Assembly: GCF_028736175.1 (NCBI RefSeq)
Contig: NZ_CP117880.1
Span: 372,001-436,000 of the forward strand
DNA: 64,000 bases
Direction of reading: 5' to 3'
Source of the DNA: Sphingobacterium oryzagri
GTDB taxonomy: Bacteria > Bacteroidota > Bacteroidia > Sphingobacteriales > Sphingobacteriaceae
Under the pieces are notes generated by a model. It saw only the letters and a list, made by a program, of their open reading frames with translations. It was not told the origin of the DNA and searched no databases. Below, one piece after another: positions 54,140 through 62,035 of the stretch (position 1 is the first letter of the stretch; every line of letters starts with the position of its first letter). The translations under genes and the position numbers were made by a program.

Positions 54140-55617
54140 AAAACCTATTTGTCATAGTCTTTCTAGTCGCGTTGGCTATTGCCCAAGGATGCAAATCTAT
54201 ACCCTTGGAAAAGCAGTTGGACGATGCCCTGCCGAAGGCCGATCAAGTAGGGGCTGACAACTTGCCTACCGAGATAGAAACGGTCTATTCGCCTTTCTTC
54301 GAAGGGAGTTTTGCCCGACCGACTTTTCCGGATCGGCGCGATAGCATCCTGGCTGATGAAGGAGGCGAAGAGATTCAAAAAAAGATCGATAAAATAGCTG
54401 CTGCGGGTGGCGGTATACTGTTGCTTAAAAAGGGTAATTACCATTCCGGACGTATCACGTTGCGATCTAATATCAATCTACACTTGGAAGAGGGAGCCGT
54501 CTTGACGTTTAAAAACGAAATCGCCGATTTCTTACCTGTCGTCTTTACACGCAATGAGGGCGTAGAGCTGTATAGTCTAGGTGCTTGTATCTATGCAAAT
54601 GGCGCAAAGAATATTGCTATTACCGGAAGGGGTAAGATAATTGGTCCGGGTGATGGCTCGGTGCGCAAGAACACCATGACACATGATGTCATCGAAAATA
54701 TCGTGCATAGCGATACACCTGTCGAGGATCGTGTTTATGACGGAAAAACAGCCGCATTCATATTCCCGCCAGCATTGATTGCACCTATAAATTGCCAGGA
54801 TGTGTGGATCGAAGGTATCTCCTTAGCGCGCTCTGCTTTTTGGAATGTGGTACCCACGTATTGCGAGAACGTGGTGATACGCGGGTTGCGGATAAACTCT
54901 GTCGGGATACAACGTGGTGATGGCATTGATATCGAATCGTCGAAAAATGTCTTGGTAGAATATTGCACGCTGCGTACCGGCGACGACTGTATAGCTATTA
55001 AAGCTGGCCGAGGCTATGACGGATTGCGTGTTAATAAGCCATCCGAAAATATCATCGTGCGCTATTGTCTCGCTGCGCAAGGACATGGCGGCTTTACCAT
55101 CGGCAGCGAAACAGCGGGTATGGCTAAGCAGGTGTATGTGCACGATTGTGTATTTACCGGAACGGATGTGGGTATTCGATTTAAAACAAGAAGACCGCGC
55201 GGTGGTGGTGGTGCAAACATTCGTTTCGAAAATATACGCATGGATGTTGTGCATTCTGCGCTGCGCTGGGATATGTTGGGGCAGGCATTGCACGTAGGAA
55301 ATCAAGCCAGCAGAGAGTTTTCCGTCGCGAAGAATGCCTTGACGCCGCGGTTTGCGGACATTGATCTCAAGAACATATACATCGGGTCTTCTGCTGACTG
55401 CATCAAAATAGAGGGAATCCCCGAATCTGTGTTAGCCAACGTAACCTTTGATCGTATCTATGGACAAGGAGTTCGTTATCTATCGCTAAAAGATGCCAAA
55501 AACATTAGGCTAAAAGACAGCCAGTTCTTTTGCGAAGATACACGCATCGACAGCCTTAACGTATCTGGATTGGAGCAAAAGAATGTAAAATTAATTACCA
55601 AGGATAAAAAATTATAA
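54136..55617 (+). CDS. GH28 polygalacturonase-type lipoprotein
   Basis: This is a 493-residue lipoprotein. ATG 54136 is chosen because it gives a lipoprotein signal (AQGC, Cys19) and the common ATGA overlap; a longer frame from 54028 would lie inside the upstream gene. The parallel beta-helix carries GDGIDIE near 260, GDDC near 282, GHGG near 316 and RFK near 348, the GH28 motif set with small variations (NTD replaced by GDG, RIK by RFK). It differs clearly from the GH28 of the first operon and is membrane-anchored. GH28 members act on galacturonan or rhamnogalacturonan; the departures from the polygalacturonase motifs suggest a rhamnogalacturonan or side-chain galacturonosyl linkage. Confidence 0.9.
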   Translation: MKNLFVIVFLVALAIAQGCKSIPLEKQLDDALPKADQVGADNLPTEIETVYSPFFEGSFARPTFPDRRDSILADEGGEEIQKKIDKIAAAGGGILLLKKGNYHSGRITLRSNINLHLEEGAVLTFKNEIADFLPVVFTRNEGVELYSLGACIYANGAKNIAITGRGKIIGPGDGSVRKNTMTHDVIENIVHSDTPVEDRVYDGKTAAFIFPPALIAPINCQDVWIEGISLARSAFWNVVPTYCENVVIRGLRINSVGIQRGDGIDIESSKNVLVEYCTLRTGDDCIAIKAGRGYDGLRVNKPSENIIVRYCLAAQGHGGFTIGSETAGMAKQVYVHDCVFTGTDVGIRFKTRRPRGGGGANIRFENIRMDVVHSALRWDMLGQALHVGNQASREFSVAKNALTPRFADIDLKNIYIGSSADCIKIEGIPESVLANVTFDRIYGQGVRYLSLKDAKNIRLKDSQFFCEDTRIDSLNVSGLEQKNVKLITKDKKL

Positions 55618-55627
55618 AGTTTTACGG

Positions 55628-58417
55628 ATGAGTATGTTGAATAAGGGAAATTTGTGGAAAAAAAATATTAATGTCTGTGTGACACTATTTGTTGCACTGC
55701 TGTTGTCCACGTTGACAAGTTCTGCTTTTTCTCCGCTCCGCATTAGCAAAGTATTGATTGAGGGACGGGAAAATCCGTTAGGCATCAATACCGTGAAGCC
55801 TACATTCAGCTGGCAATTGATGAGCGATGGCCACGACGTTGTACAAACGGCTTATAAAATTGAAGTACATAAAGATCAAGATTTTCTCGGGGAGGGCGAT
55901 GTGCTGTGGGATTCAGGTTGGATCTCCACAGCACAATCGTTATATCATCAGTATGAAGGCGCAAAATTGATAGCCGGAACGACCTATTACCTGCGTATAC
56001 AGGTCAAAGACAATCAAGGCAACAGTGCTAAAAGTGCTGTTCAATCCTTCCATATTGGACTGCTCCAAGCAGCAGATTGGGGAAAAGCCAAGTGGATTAC
56101 AAAGGAGATTTTGCCCGACTCGCTGGTCAATCCGTTACCATTAAGTTCAAGCAAACTGCGTATAGATAAACATTATGACTTGCCTGCTTTTAGAAAAAAT
56201 GTACAGGTCGGGAAGAAACTAAAATCGTCCATAGGTTACATTGCAGGGCTGGGACATTACGAATTGTTGCTAAATGGCAAACAAGTCGATGACGCGCTTT
56301 TGCAACCCGGCTGGACCAAATATGATAAAGAGGCTTATTATGTAGTCTATGACCTAACCAATCAATGGACGAAAGGAAAGAATACGTTGTCCGTATTGCT
56401 TGGTAACGGTTTCTACTATATTCCGCCGATCAAAGGTCGTTTTCAAAAACACAAAGTGGCTTTTGGTTTGCCAAAGCTGAAGATGAAAGTGGTGAATACC
56501 TACGAAGATGGTCGGCAAGAGGTGATCGTGAGCGACGAAACATGGAAAGTACACCGATCGCCTATTACCTTTTCTAGTATGTATGGTGGCGAGGATTATG
56601 ACGCCTCGGTATTGCCTTCTTCGTGGAGTTTGCCAAGCTACGACGATACGAAATGGCCACATAGTATCGCTGTCGATGGTCCGCCGCTTATCGCGCAGGA
56701 AATAGAACCCGTGCGTATCATGCAAGAATTTCTTCCAAAGGAAGTGCGGAGGGCGCAGGATGGAAAAAGTATAACCTACGATTTTGGGCAGAATGCCTCG
56801 GGTATTGTATCCTTAAAGATGAGCGGGCACAGCGGAGATACGGTGCGTGTTTATCCGGCCGAGCTGCTCCAAGATAATGGATTGCCCAATCAAAAGCATT
56901 CTGGTAGCCCCTACTATTTTCAATATATTTTTGGAGCAGATGGTGAAGTAGAATGGCATCCCCGTTTTACGTACTATGGTTTTCGTTATGCCCAAGTACA
57001 ATTGCGTCCTAAAGGGAAAAAAGAGCTGTCAATGCTGGCCGTAAAAGCGCAGCATATTCGTAATGGGGCAAAAAAGATCGGGACATTTCACAGTTCGGAT
57101 AGCCTGTTCAATCAGATTCACCAATTGATCGATTGGGCAATAAAAAGCAACATGGTTAGTGTGTTTACAGATTGTCCGCATCGGGAAAAATTGGGTTGGC
57201 TAGAACAATTGCACCTGATGGGCCCATCCGTACATTACAATTACGATGTTGCGCAGCTTTTCAAAAAGTCGTTGCGCGATATGCGACAGTCGCAAACGGC
57301 AGAAGGATTAGTGCCCGAGATTGCCCCCGAATATGTGCAGTTTGATTGGGGTGGCGATATGTTTCGGGATTCTCCGGAATGGGGATCCAGTGCTATTTTA
57401 TTAGCCTGGTATGCCTATCAATGGTATGGCGATACAAGTTTTTTAACAGAAAACTATCCCATGATGCAAAAATACATCGCTTATCTGCAAAGCAAAACAA
57501 AGGATAATGTATTGTATCATGGTTTGGGCGATTGGTATGATTTAGGGCCGGAAAGACCAGGTGTGTCGCAGTTGACACCAGCGGGCATCACAGCCACGGC
57601 CATTTATTATGATGACCTCAACGTGCTCCGCAAAATCGCATCCTTGCTGGGTGATAAACAGGGAAAACTAGCATACGACTCGCTTCAACATGAAGTGTAC
57701 CGCGCTTTCAATAAAACATTTTACAGCATCGATAAGGCGACCTATGGATCAGGGAGTCAAACATCGCTGGCCATGCCTTTACACGTAGGCTTGGTTGCGC
57801 CTGCAAACGAAAAGCAGGTTTTCGGACAGTTGCTGGACGATATTGTTAATCGCGATACGGCATTCACGGCTGGCGATATCGGTCATCGTTATCTGTTGCA
57901 AACGCTCCAAAAAAACGGAAGGGACGATCTGATTTTTGCAATGCACCATGATAATACCCGCCCGGGCTACGGCTATCAAATACGGAAAGGAGCCACCGCG
58001 CTGACCGAGTCATGGGCTGCCCTTCCTACGGTTTCCAACAATCATTTTATGTTGGGCCATCTGATGGAATGGTTTCATGCCGGATTGGGTGGGCTAGGAC
58101 AAGCCGAAGGCTCGGTAGCATATAAGCATGTTCGTTTGGATCCACAGTTGGTGAATCAAGTCGAGCAGTGCGATCTGGCTTTTGAAAGCCCTTACGGAAA
58201 AATTGTGTTTCGAAGAGATAAAGACCGCTATACGCTAGACATTCCGGTAAACAGCCGCTGCACGCTGGTATTGCCTGGCGGTGTGGACTATCAGGTGAAT
58301 GCTGCGCCGATCAGCCAATTGGAGACCGAACATACAACAGCAGGAATAGCATTGCAGTTGGGATCAGGTCGTTGGGAAATTAAGAAACTGGATGGAAAGA
58401 GAATGCGTGCGGAGTAG
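55628..58417 (+). CDS. GH78 alpha-L-rhamnosidase (copy 2)
   Basis: This 929-residue exported enzyme begins at 55628; a second in-frame ATG is two codons later. A signal segment lies at about 15-36. The domains match GH78: an N-terminal sandwich with ENPLGINTVKPTFSWQL, then the INGLG-type region LNGKQVDDALLQPGWTKYD, then TYDFGQNASGIVSLKMSGHSG near 380. The catalytic barrel carries DCPHREKLGWLEQLH near 515 with the general-acid Glu and GATALTESWAAL near 788 with the second Glu. The sequence is distinct from the other GH78 gene, so the two probably cut different rhamnosidic linkages. It lies 10 bp after GH28. Confidence 0.93.
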   Translation: MSMLNKGNLWKKNINVCVTLFVALLLSTLTSSAFSPLRISKVLIEGRENPLGINTVKPTFSWQLMSDGHDVVQTAYKIEVHKDQDFLGEGDVLWDSGWISTAQSLYHQYEGAKLIAGTTYYLRIQVKDNQGNSAKSAVQSFHIGLLQAADWGKAKWITKEILPDSLVNPLPLSSSKLRIDKHYDLPAFRKNVQVGKKLKSSIGYIAGLGHYELLLNGKQVDDALLQPGWTKYDKEAYYVVYDLTNQWTKGKNTLSVLLGNGFYYIPPIKGRFQKHKVAFGLPKLKMKVVNTYEDGRQEVIVSDETWKVHRSPITFSSMYGGEDYDASVLPSSWSLPSYDDTKWPHSIAVDGPPLIAQEIEPVRIMQEFLPKEVRRAQDGKSITYDFGQNASGIVSLKMSGHSGDTVRVYPAELLQDNGLPNQKHSGSPYYFQYIFGADGEVEWHPRFTYYGFRYAQVQLRPKGKKELSMLAVKAQHIRNGAKKIGTFHSSDSLFNQIHQLIDWAIKSNMVSVFTDCPHREKLGWLEQLHLMGPSVHYNYDVAQLFKKSLRDMRQSQTAEGLVPEIAPEYVQFDWGGDMFRDSPEWGSSAILLAWYAYQWYGDTSFLTENYPMMQKYIAYLQSKTKDNVLYHGLGDWYDLGPERPGVSQLTPAGITATAIYYDDLNVLRKIASLLGDKQGKLAYDSLQHEVYRAFNKTFYSIDKATYGSGSQTSLAMPLHVGLVAPANEKQVFGQLLDDIVNRDTAFTAGDIGHRYLLQTLQKNGRDDLIFAMHHDNTRPGYGYQIRKGATALTESWAALPTVSNNHFMLGHLMEWFHAGLGGLGQAEGSVAYKHVRLDPQLVNQVEQCDLAFESPYGKIVFRRDKDRYTLDIPVNSRCTLVLPGGVDYQVNAAPISQLETEHTTAGIALQLGSGRWEIKKLDGKRMRAE

Positions 58418-58430
58418 CGCGCAAGGAGGC

Positions 58431-59558
58431 ATGAAGAAAGTAAACGAGATGTTGAACATGAAAAACACAGTATTAACGATTTGGCTATTTTTTGTTGCAG
58501 GCGTACTTTTCGCGCAAACGGTGACAGTATCGCCATCCGAGATGGAGCAGCTGTATGCGGAAGTTAAAACCCCATTTAAATATGGTTTGGTATTAGCGCC
58601 GGGTAAGAAGACAGACTTGATGGATTGCCCGAGTATATATAAAATCGGCAAAAAATGGTACATGACCTACATCGTGTTTGATGGAGAAGGTTACGAAACC
58701 TGGTTGGCAGAAAGCAAGGATTTGCTGCGGTGGAAAACATTGGGAAAGCAAATGTCTAAAGAGGGAGATGGCAAGTGGGATGCAAAGCAGCGGGCAGGCT
58801 ACAATGCATTAATTGATACACAATGGGGAGGAAGCTATAAGCTACATACGTTTGACGGGAAATATTGGATGTCTTATTTTGGAGGTTCCACAGCAGGTTA
58901 CGAGCCGGAGCCGCTTTCTATTGGGATGGCTTTTACCGAGCAAAAGCCAACGAGGCCGATGGAGTGGCATCGCTTAGACAAACCTGTTTTAGGCGATGAT
59001 GATGCGGATATACGTTGGTGGGAAAATAGACATAAGTTGTTTAAAAGCTACGTTATCGAAGACCCCAAACGAAATACTGGTCATCGATTCATTATGTACT
59101 ACAATGCCGTTGGCGACTCCCTAAAAAACAACAAACCTACACGATGGTATGAACGGATAGGTATGGCTGTTTCAGACGACCTGCTCACCTGGAAAAGATA
59201 CTTGAAAGATCCTGTCGTACACCATCCGGTAGGTATAACAGGTGACCCGATGATACAGCGGATTAACGATACCTGGGTGATGTTTTACTTTGGTGCGTTT
59301 TGGAAAGATCGTTCGGGCGGATTTAACCGCTTTGCGGCATCCAAGGATCTGATCCACTGGACCGATTGGCAAGGCGATAATCTGATCGAATCTTCGGAAG
59401 CCTTTGATCAACAATATGCCCATAAATCTTTTGTCATTAAACATCGAGGTACGGTATACCATTACTATTGTGCCGTAGATAAAGATGGTAACCGCGGCAT
59501 TGCACTCGCCACATCGAAAGATTTAGGCAAAAGTAAGTTACACTTCACAACCAATTAG
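58431..59558 (+). CDS. GH43/GH117-like five-bladed propeller protein
   Basis: This is a 375-residue exported protein. I start it at 58431 because an AGGAGG-like ribosome site (58424-58429) lies just before that ATG, though the spacing is short. ATG 58458 is also possible and gives a tidier signal peptide ending FAQ. A still earlier in-frame ATG at 58392 overlaps the previous gene. The propeller shows repeats such as MDCPSIYKIGKKWYMTYIVF, GKYWMSYFGG, ITGDPMIQRINDTWVMFYFG and GTVYHYYCAV. The Asp in DCPS and the Asp in GDPM fit the base and modulator positions of GH43-like propellers. The exact family is not clear; GH43, GH117 and GH130 relatives are all possible. Confidence 0.7.
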   Translation: MKKVNEMLNMKNTVLTIWLFFVAGVLFAQTVTVSPSEMEQLYAEVKTPFKYGLVLAPGKKTDLMDCPSIYKIGKKWYMTYIVFDGEGYETWLAESKDLLRWKTLGKQMSKEGDGKWDAKQRAGYNALIDTQWGGSYKLHTFDGKYWMSYFGGSTAGYEPEPLSIGMAFTEQKPTRPMEWHRLDKPVLGDDDADIRWWENRHKLFKSYVIEDPKRNTGHRFIMYYNAVGDSLKNNKPTRWYERIGMAVSDDLLTWKRYLKDPVVHHPVGITGDPMIQRINDTWVMFYFGAFWKDRSGGFNRFAASKDLIHWTDWQGDNLIESSEAFDQQYAHKSFVIKHRGTVYHYYCAVDKDGNRGIALATSKDLGKSKLHFTTN

Positions 59559-59577
59559 TTTGCAGATATAATAGATA

Positions 59578-61986
59578 ATGGATATGACTCGTTTTTTTTT
59601 CGTACTTCTTTCCCTACTTCTTTCTTCCGGGCTATTTGCACAAAGCAATCGGCAGGAAAATTTCAATAGCGATTGGCGGTTTTTACAGGCCGATGAATTG
59701 CAGTTCCGTCATGTCCATGTAGATGACAAACAATGGAAAGCGGTGACGCTGCCCCATGACTGGAGTATTCTCTCCGATTTCGGTGCTGAATTTCCCGCGG
59801 GAAATGCGGGAGGAGCGCTTCCCGGTGGCATCGCATGGTACCGTAAAACATTTCCGATAGCTACTGCAGATAAAGGAAAGCACATCACTATCCATTTTGA
59901 CGGAGCCTACCGCTATACCGAAGTATGGATCAATGGACATTATCTCGGCAAACATAGCAACGGCTATTTGTCGTTTTCCCACGAGCTGTCTTCGTATCTA
60001 CATTACGGCGGTAAGCCCAATGTGCTGGCTGTCCGGGTTGACAATAGTCAGCAGCCAAACTCCCGTTGGTATTCCGGCTCGGGAATTTATCGGGATGTCG
60101 TCTTGTCTTATAAAGATGTTACCCATTTTATACCTGAAGAAGTGTTTGTGAGCACACCGCTTGTTTCCAAAGATGAAGGTACGGTACGGGTAAGGGCGAG
60201 TATCGCAAACCCCGCCAACCAGAAACTTACAGCAGCTTTCTCCTTAATAGATGACAAAGGCAAGGTCGTCGCAGAAAGTAAAGAAAAAATGCAGGACGCA
60301 GCCATCGATGCAATATTCAGCGTGAATAATCCAAAACTATGGGATGTGTCTTCGCCTAATCTATACCGCCTGCAAATGACCTTGCTGACCGCTCAAGGGA
60401 AAGTGCTAAACAGGTTCGAACAGCGTATCGGTTTCCGAAGCATCGCTTTCGATGTGCACAAAGGATTTTTCTTAAACGGCCAACAACTCAAATTAAAAGG
60501 GGTATGTCTGCATCATGACCTTGGCGCACTCGGCGCCGTGTTTAATAAATCAGCGGCAAAACGTCAGTTGTTAATCATGAAAGATATGGGCGCTAATGCG
60601 ATCCGTACCGCACATAATCCGCCTGCCCCTGCCTTGCTCGACCTCTGCGACGAACTCGGAATTTTGGTGTACAATGAAGCGTATGACATGTGGCAAAAAC
60701 GCAAAAACAAATTTGACTACCATGTCGATTTTAAAGAACATCACGTTGCCGATTTGCAAGCTTTTGTGAAAAGAGATCGTAACCACCCTGCTGTAATCAT
60801 GTGGAGCATTGGGAATGAAATTCGGGAGCAGTTTGACAGTACAGGAACGGTATTAACCAAAGAAATGACCGCCGTAGTCAAAGCCTTGGACGATACGCGT
60901 CCGGTAACGGCGGCATTGACCGAAACAAATTATGAAAAGAACTTTATAGCACAGGCCGAAGCGCTGGATGTGCTCGGATTCAACTATAAGTTTGAAGACT
61001 ACGATAAATTACCAAAAGAGTTCAAAGGTGTGCCTTTGATCGCGTCAGAAACAACATCCGGACTGCAAACGCGAGGTGTATACGATGCCTTGCACGACAC
61101 CATTCAATTTTGGCCGGCATCGAGCAAAGATAAGTTTGTCACAAATGGCAATCCGGATTTTTCAGTTTCTGCCTATGATAATGTGGCGGCTTACTGGGGA
61201 ACATCCCATGAGCGCGCTTGGCTGGAGGTAAAAAAACGTGAATTTCTAGGCGGTATTTTCGTGTGGACGGGTTTTGATTACCTCGGTGAGCCGGTTCCAT
61301 ATCCCTATCCAGCAAGAAGTTCCTATTATGGCATTGTTGATCTGGCTGGTTTTCCCAAAGATGTGTATTACATGTACCAGTCGGAATGGACGGAAAAGGA
61401 GGTGCTTCATCTGTTACCGCATTGGAATTGGAAAGCAGGAGAAATGGTCGATGTGTGGGCATACTACAACCAGGCGGATGAGGTAGAGCTTTTTTTAAAC
61501 GGAAAAAGTTTAGGCAAATCACAGAAAACAGCCGAGCGCCTACATGCAACATGGCAGGTAGCTTTTGCACCAGGCGAGCTCAAAGTGGTCAAGTATCGCG
61601 ACGGCAAAGCTGTGCAGGAACAAATACGGTATACAGCAGGTGCAGCCAGTCAGCTAAAAGCAGAGGTGACGCACGACGATTTTGTTACGGGCGACAAAAC
61701 CGATCTGTATTTTGTGGAAGTACAGTTGCAGGACGTAGACGGGCATGCGGTACAGCATGATGATATAGAGCTGACCTTTCTGTCGGCAGATAATGCGACG
61801 ATTGTAGGTACGGATAATGGCTTTCAAGCGGATCTGCGGAGCCTATCCAGTCCGCAAAGAAAAACATTTAAAGGTAAAGCACTCGCTATTGTTCGTTTAC
61901 AAGATCAAACAAGGGCAGGAAGTATTCGGGTAAAATCCAAACTAGGCGAGCTAACCGTATCGCTATTACCTAAAAAAACAGAATGA
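59578..61986 (+). CDS. GH2 family beta-galactosidase-like enzyme
   Basis: This is an 802-residue exported enzyme with a signal peptide ending FAQ near 22. GH2 hallmarks are LPHDWSI near 60, WYSGSGIYRDV near 162, the acid/base Glu in MWSIGNEIREQ near 411, and the nucleophile Glu in PLIASETTSG near 490. C-terminal beta domains of the DUF4982 and GH2-C5 type follow (VDVWAYYNQADEVELFLNGKSLG, VEVQLQDVDGHAV). Many such enzymes are beta-galactosidases acting on plant cell wall side chains. It is the third GH2 gene of the window and the last enzyme seen before the third SusC gene, which starts 49 bp later. Confidence 0.9.
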   Translation: MDMTRFFFVLLSLLLSSGLFAQSNRQENFNSDWRFLQADELQFRHVHVDDKQWKAVTLPHDWSILSDFGAEFPAGNAGGALPGGIAWYRKTFPIATADKGKHITIHFDGAYRYTEVWINGHYLGKHSNGYLSFSHELSSYLHYGGKPNVLAVRVDNSQQPNSRWYSGSGIYRDVVLSYKDVTHFIPEEVFVSTPLVSKDEGTVRVRASIANPANQKLTAAFSLIDDKGKVVAESKEKMQDAAIDAIFSVNNPKLWDVSSPNLYRLQMTLLTAQGKVLNRFEQRIGFRSIAFDVHKGFFLNGQQLKLKGVCLHHDLGALGAVFNKSAAKRQLLIMKDMGANAIRTAHNPPAPALLDLCDELGILVYNEAYDMWQKRKNKFDYHVDFKEHHVADLQAFVKRDRNHPAVIMWSIGNEIREQFDSTGTVLTKEMTAVVKALDDTRPVTAALTETNYEKNFIAQAEALDVLGFNYKFEDYDKLPKEFKGVPLIASETTSGLQTRGVYDALHDTIQFWPASSKDKFVTNGNPDFSVSAYDNVAAYWGTSHERAWLEVKKREFLGGIFVWTGFDYLGEPVPYPYPARSSYYGIVDLAGFPKDVYYMYQSEWTEKEVLHLLPHWNWKAGEMVDVWAYYNQADEVELFLNGKSLGKSQKTAERLHATWQVAFAPGELKVVKYRDGKAVQEQIRYTAGAASQLKAEVTHDDFVTGDKTDLYFVEVQLQDVDGHAVQHDDIELTFLSADNATIVGTDNGFQADLRSLSSPQRKTFKGKALAIVRLQDQTRAGSIRVKSKLGELTVSLLPKKTE

Positions 61987-62035
61987 AAATATAACCTATT
62001 ATACATACGCTAACAAATTTAAATCTAACGTGATT

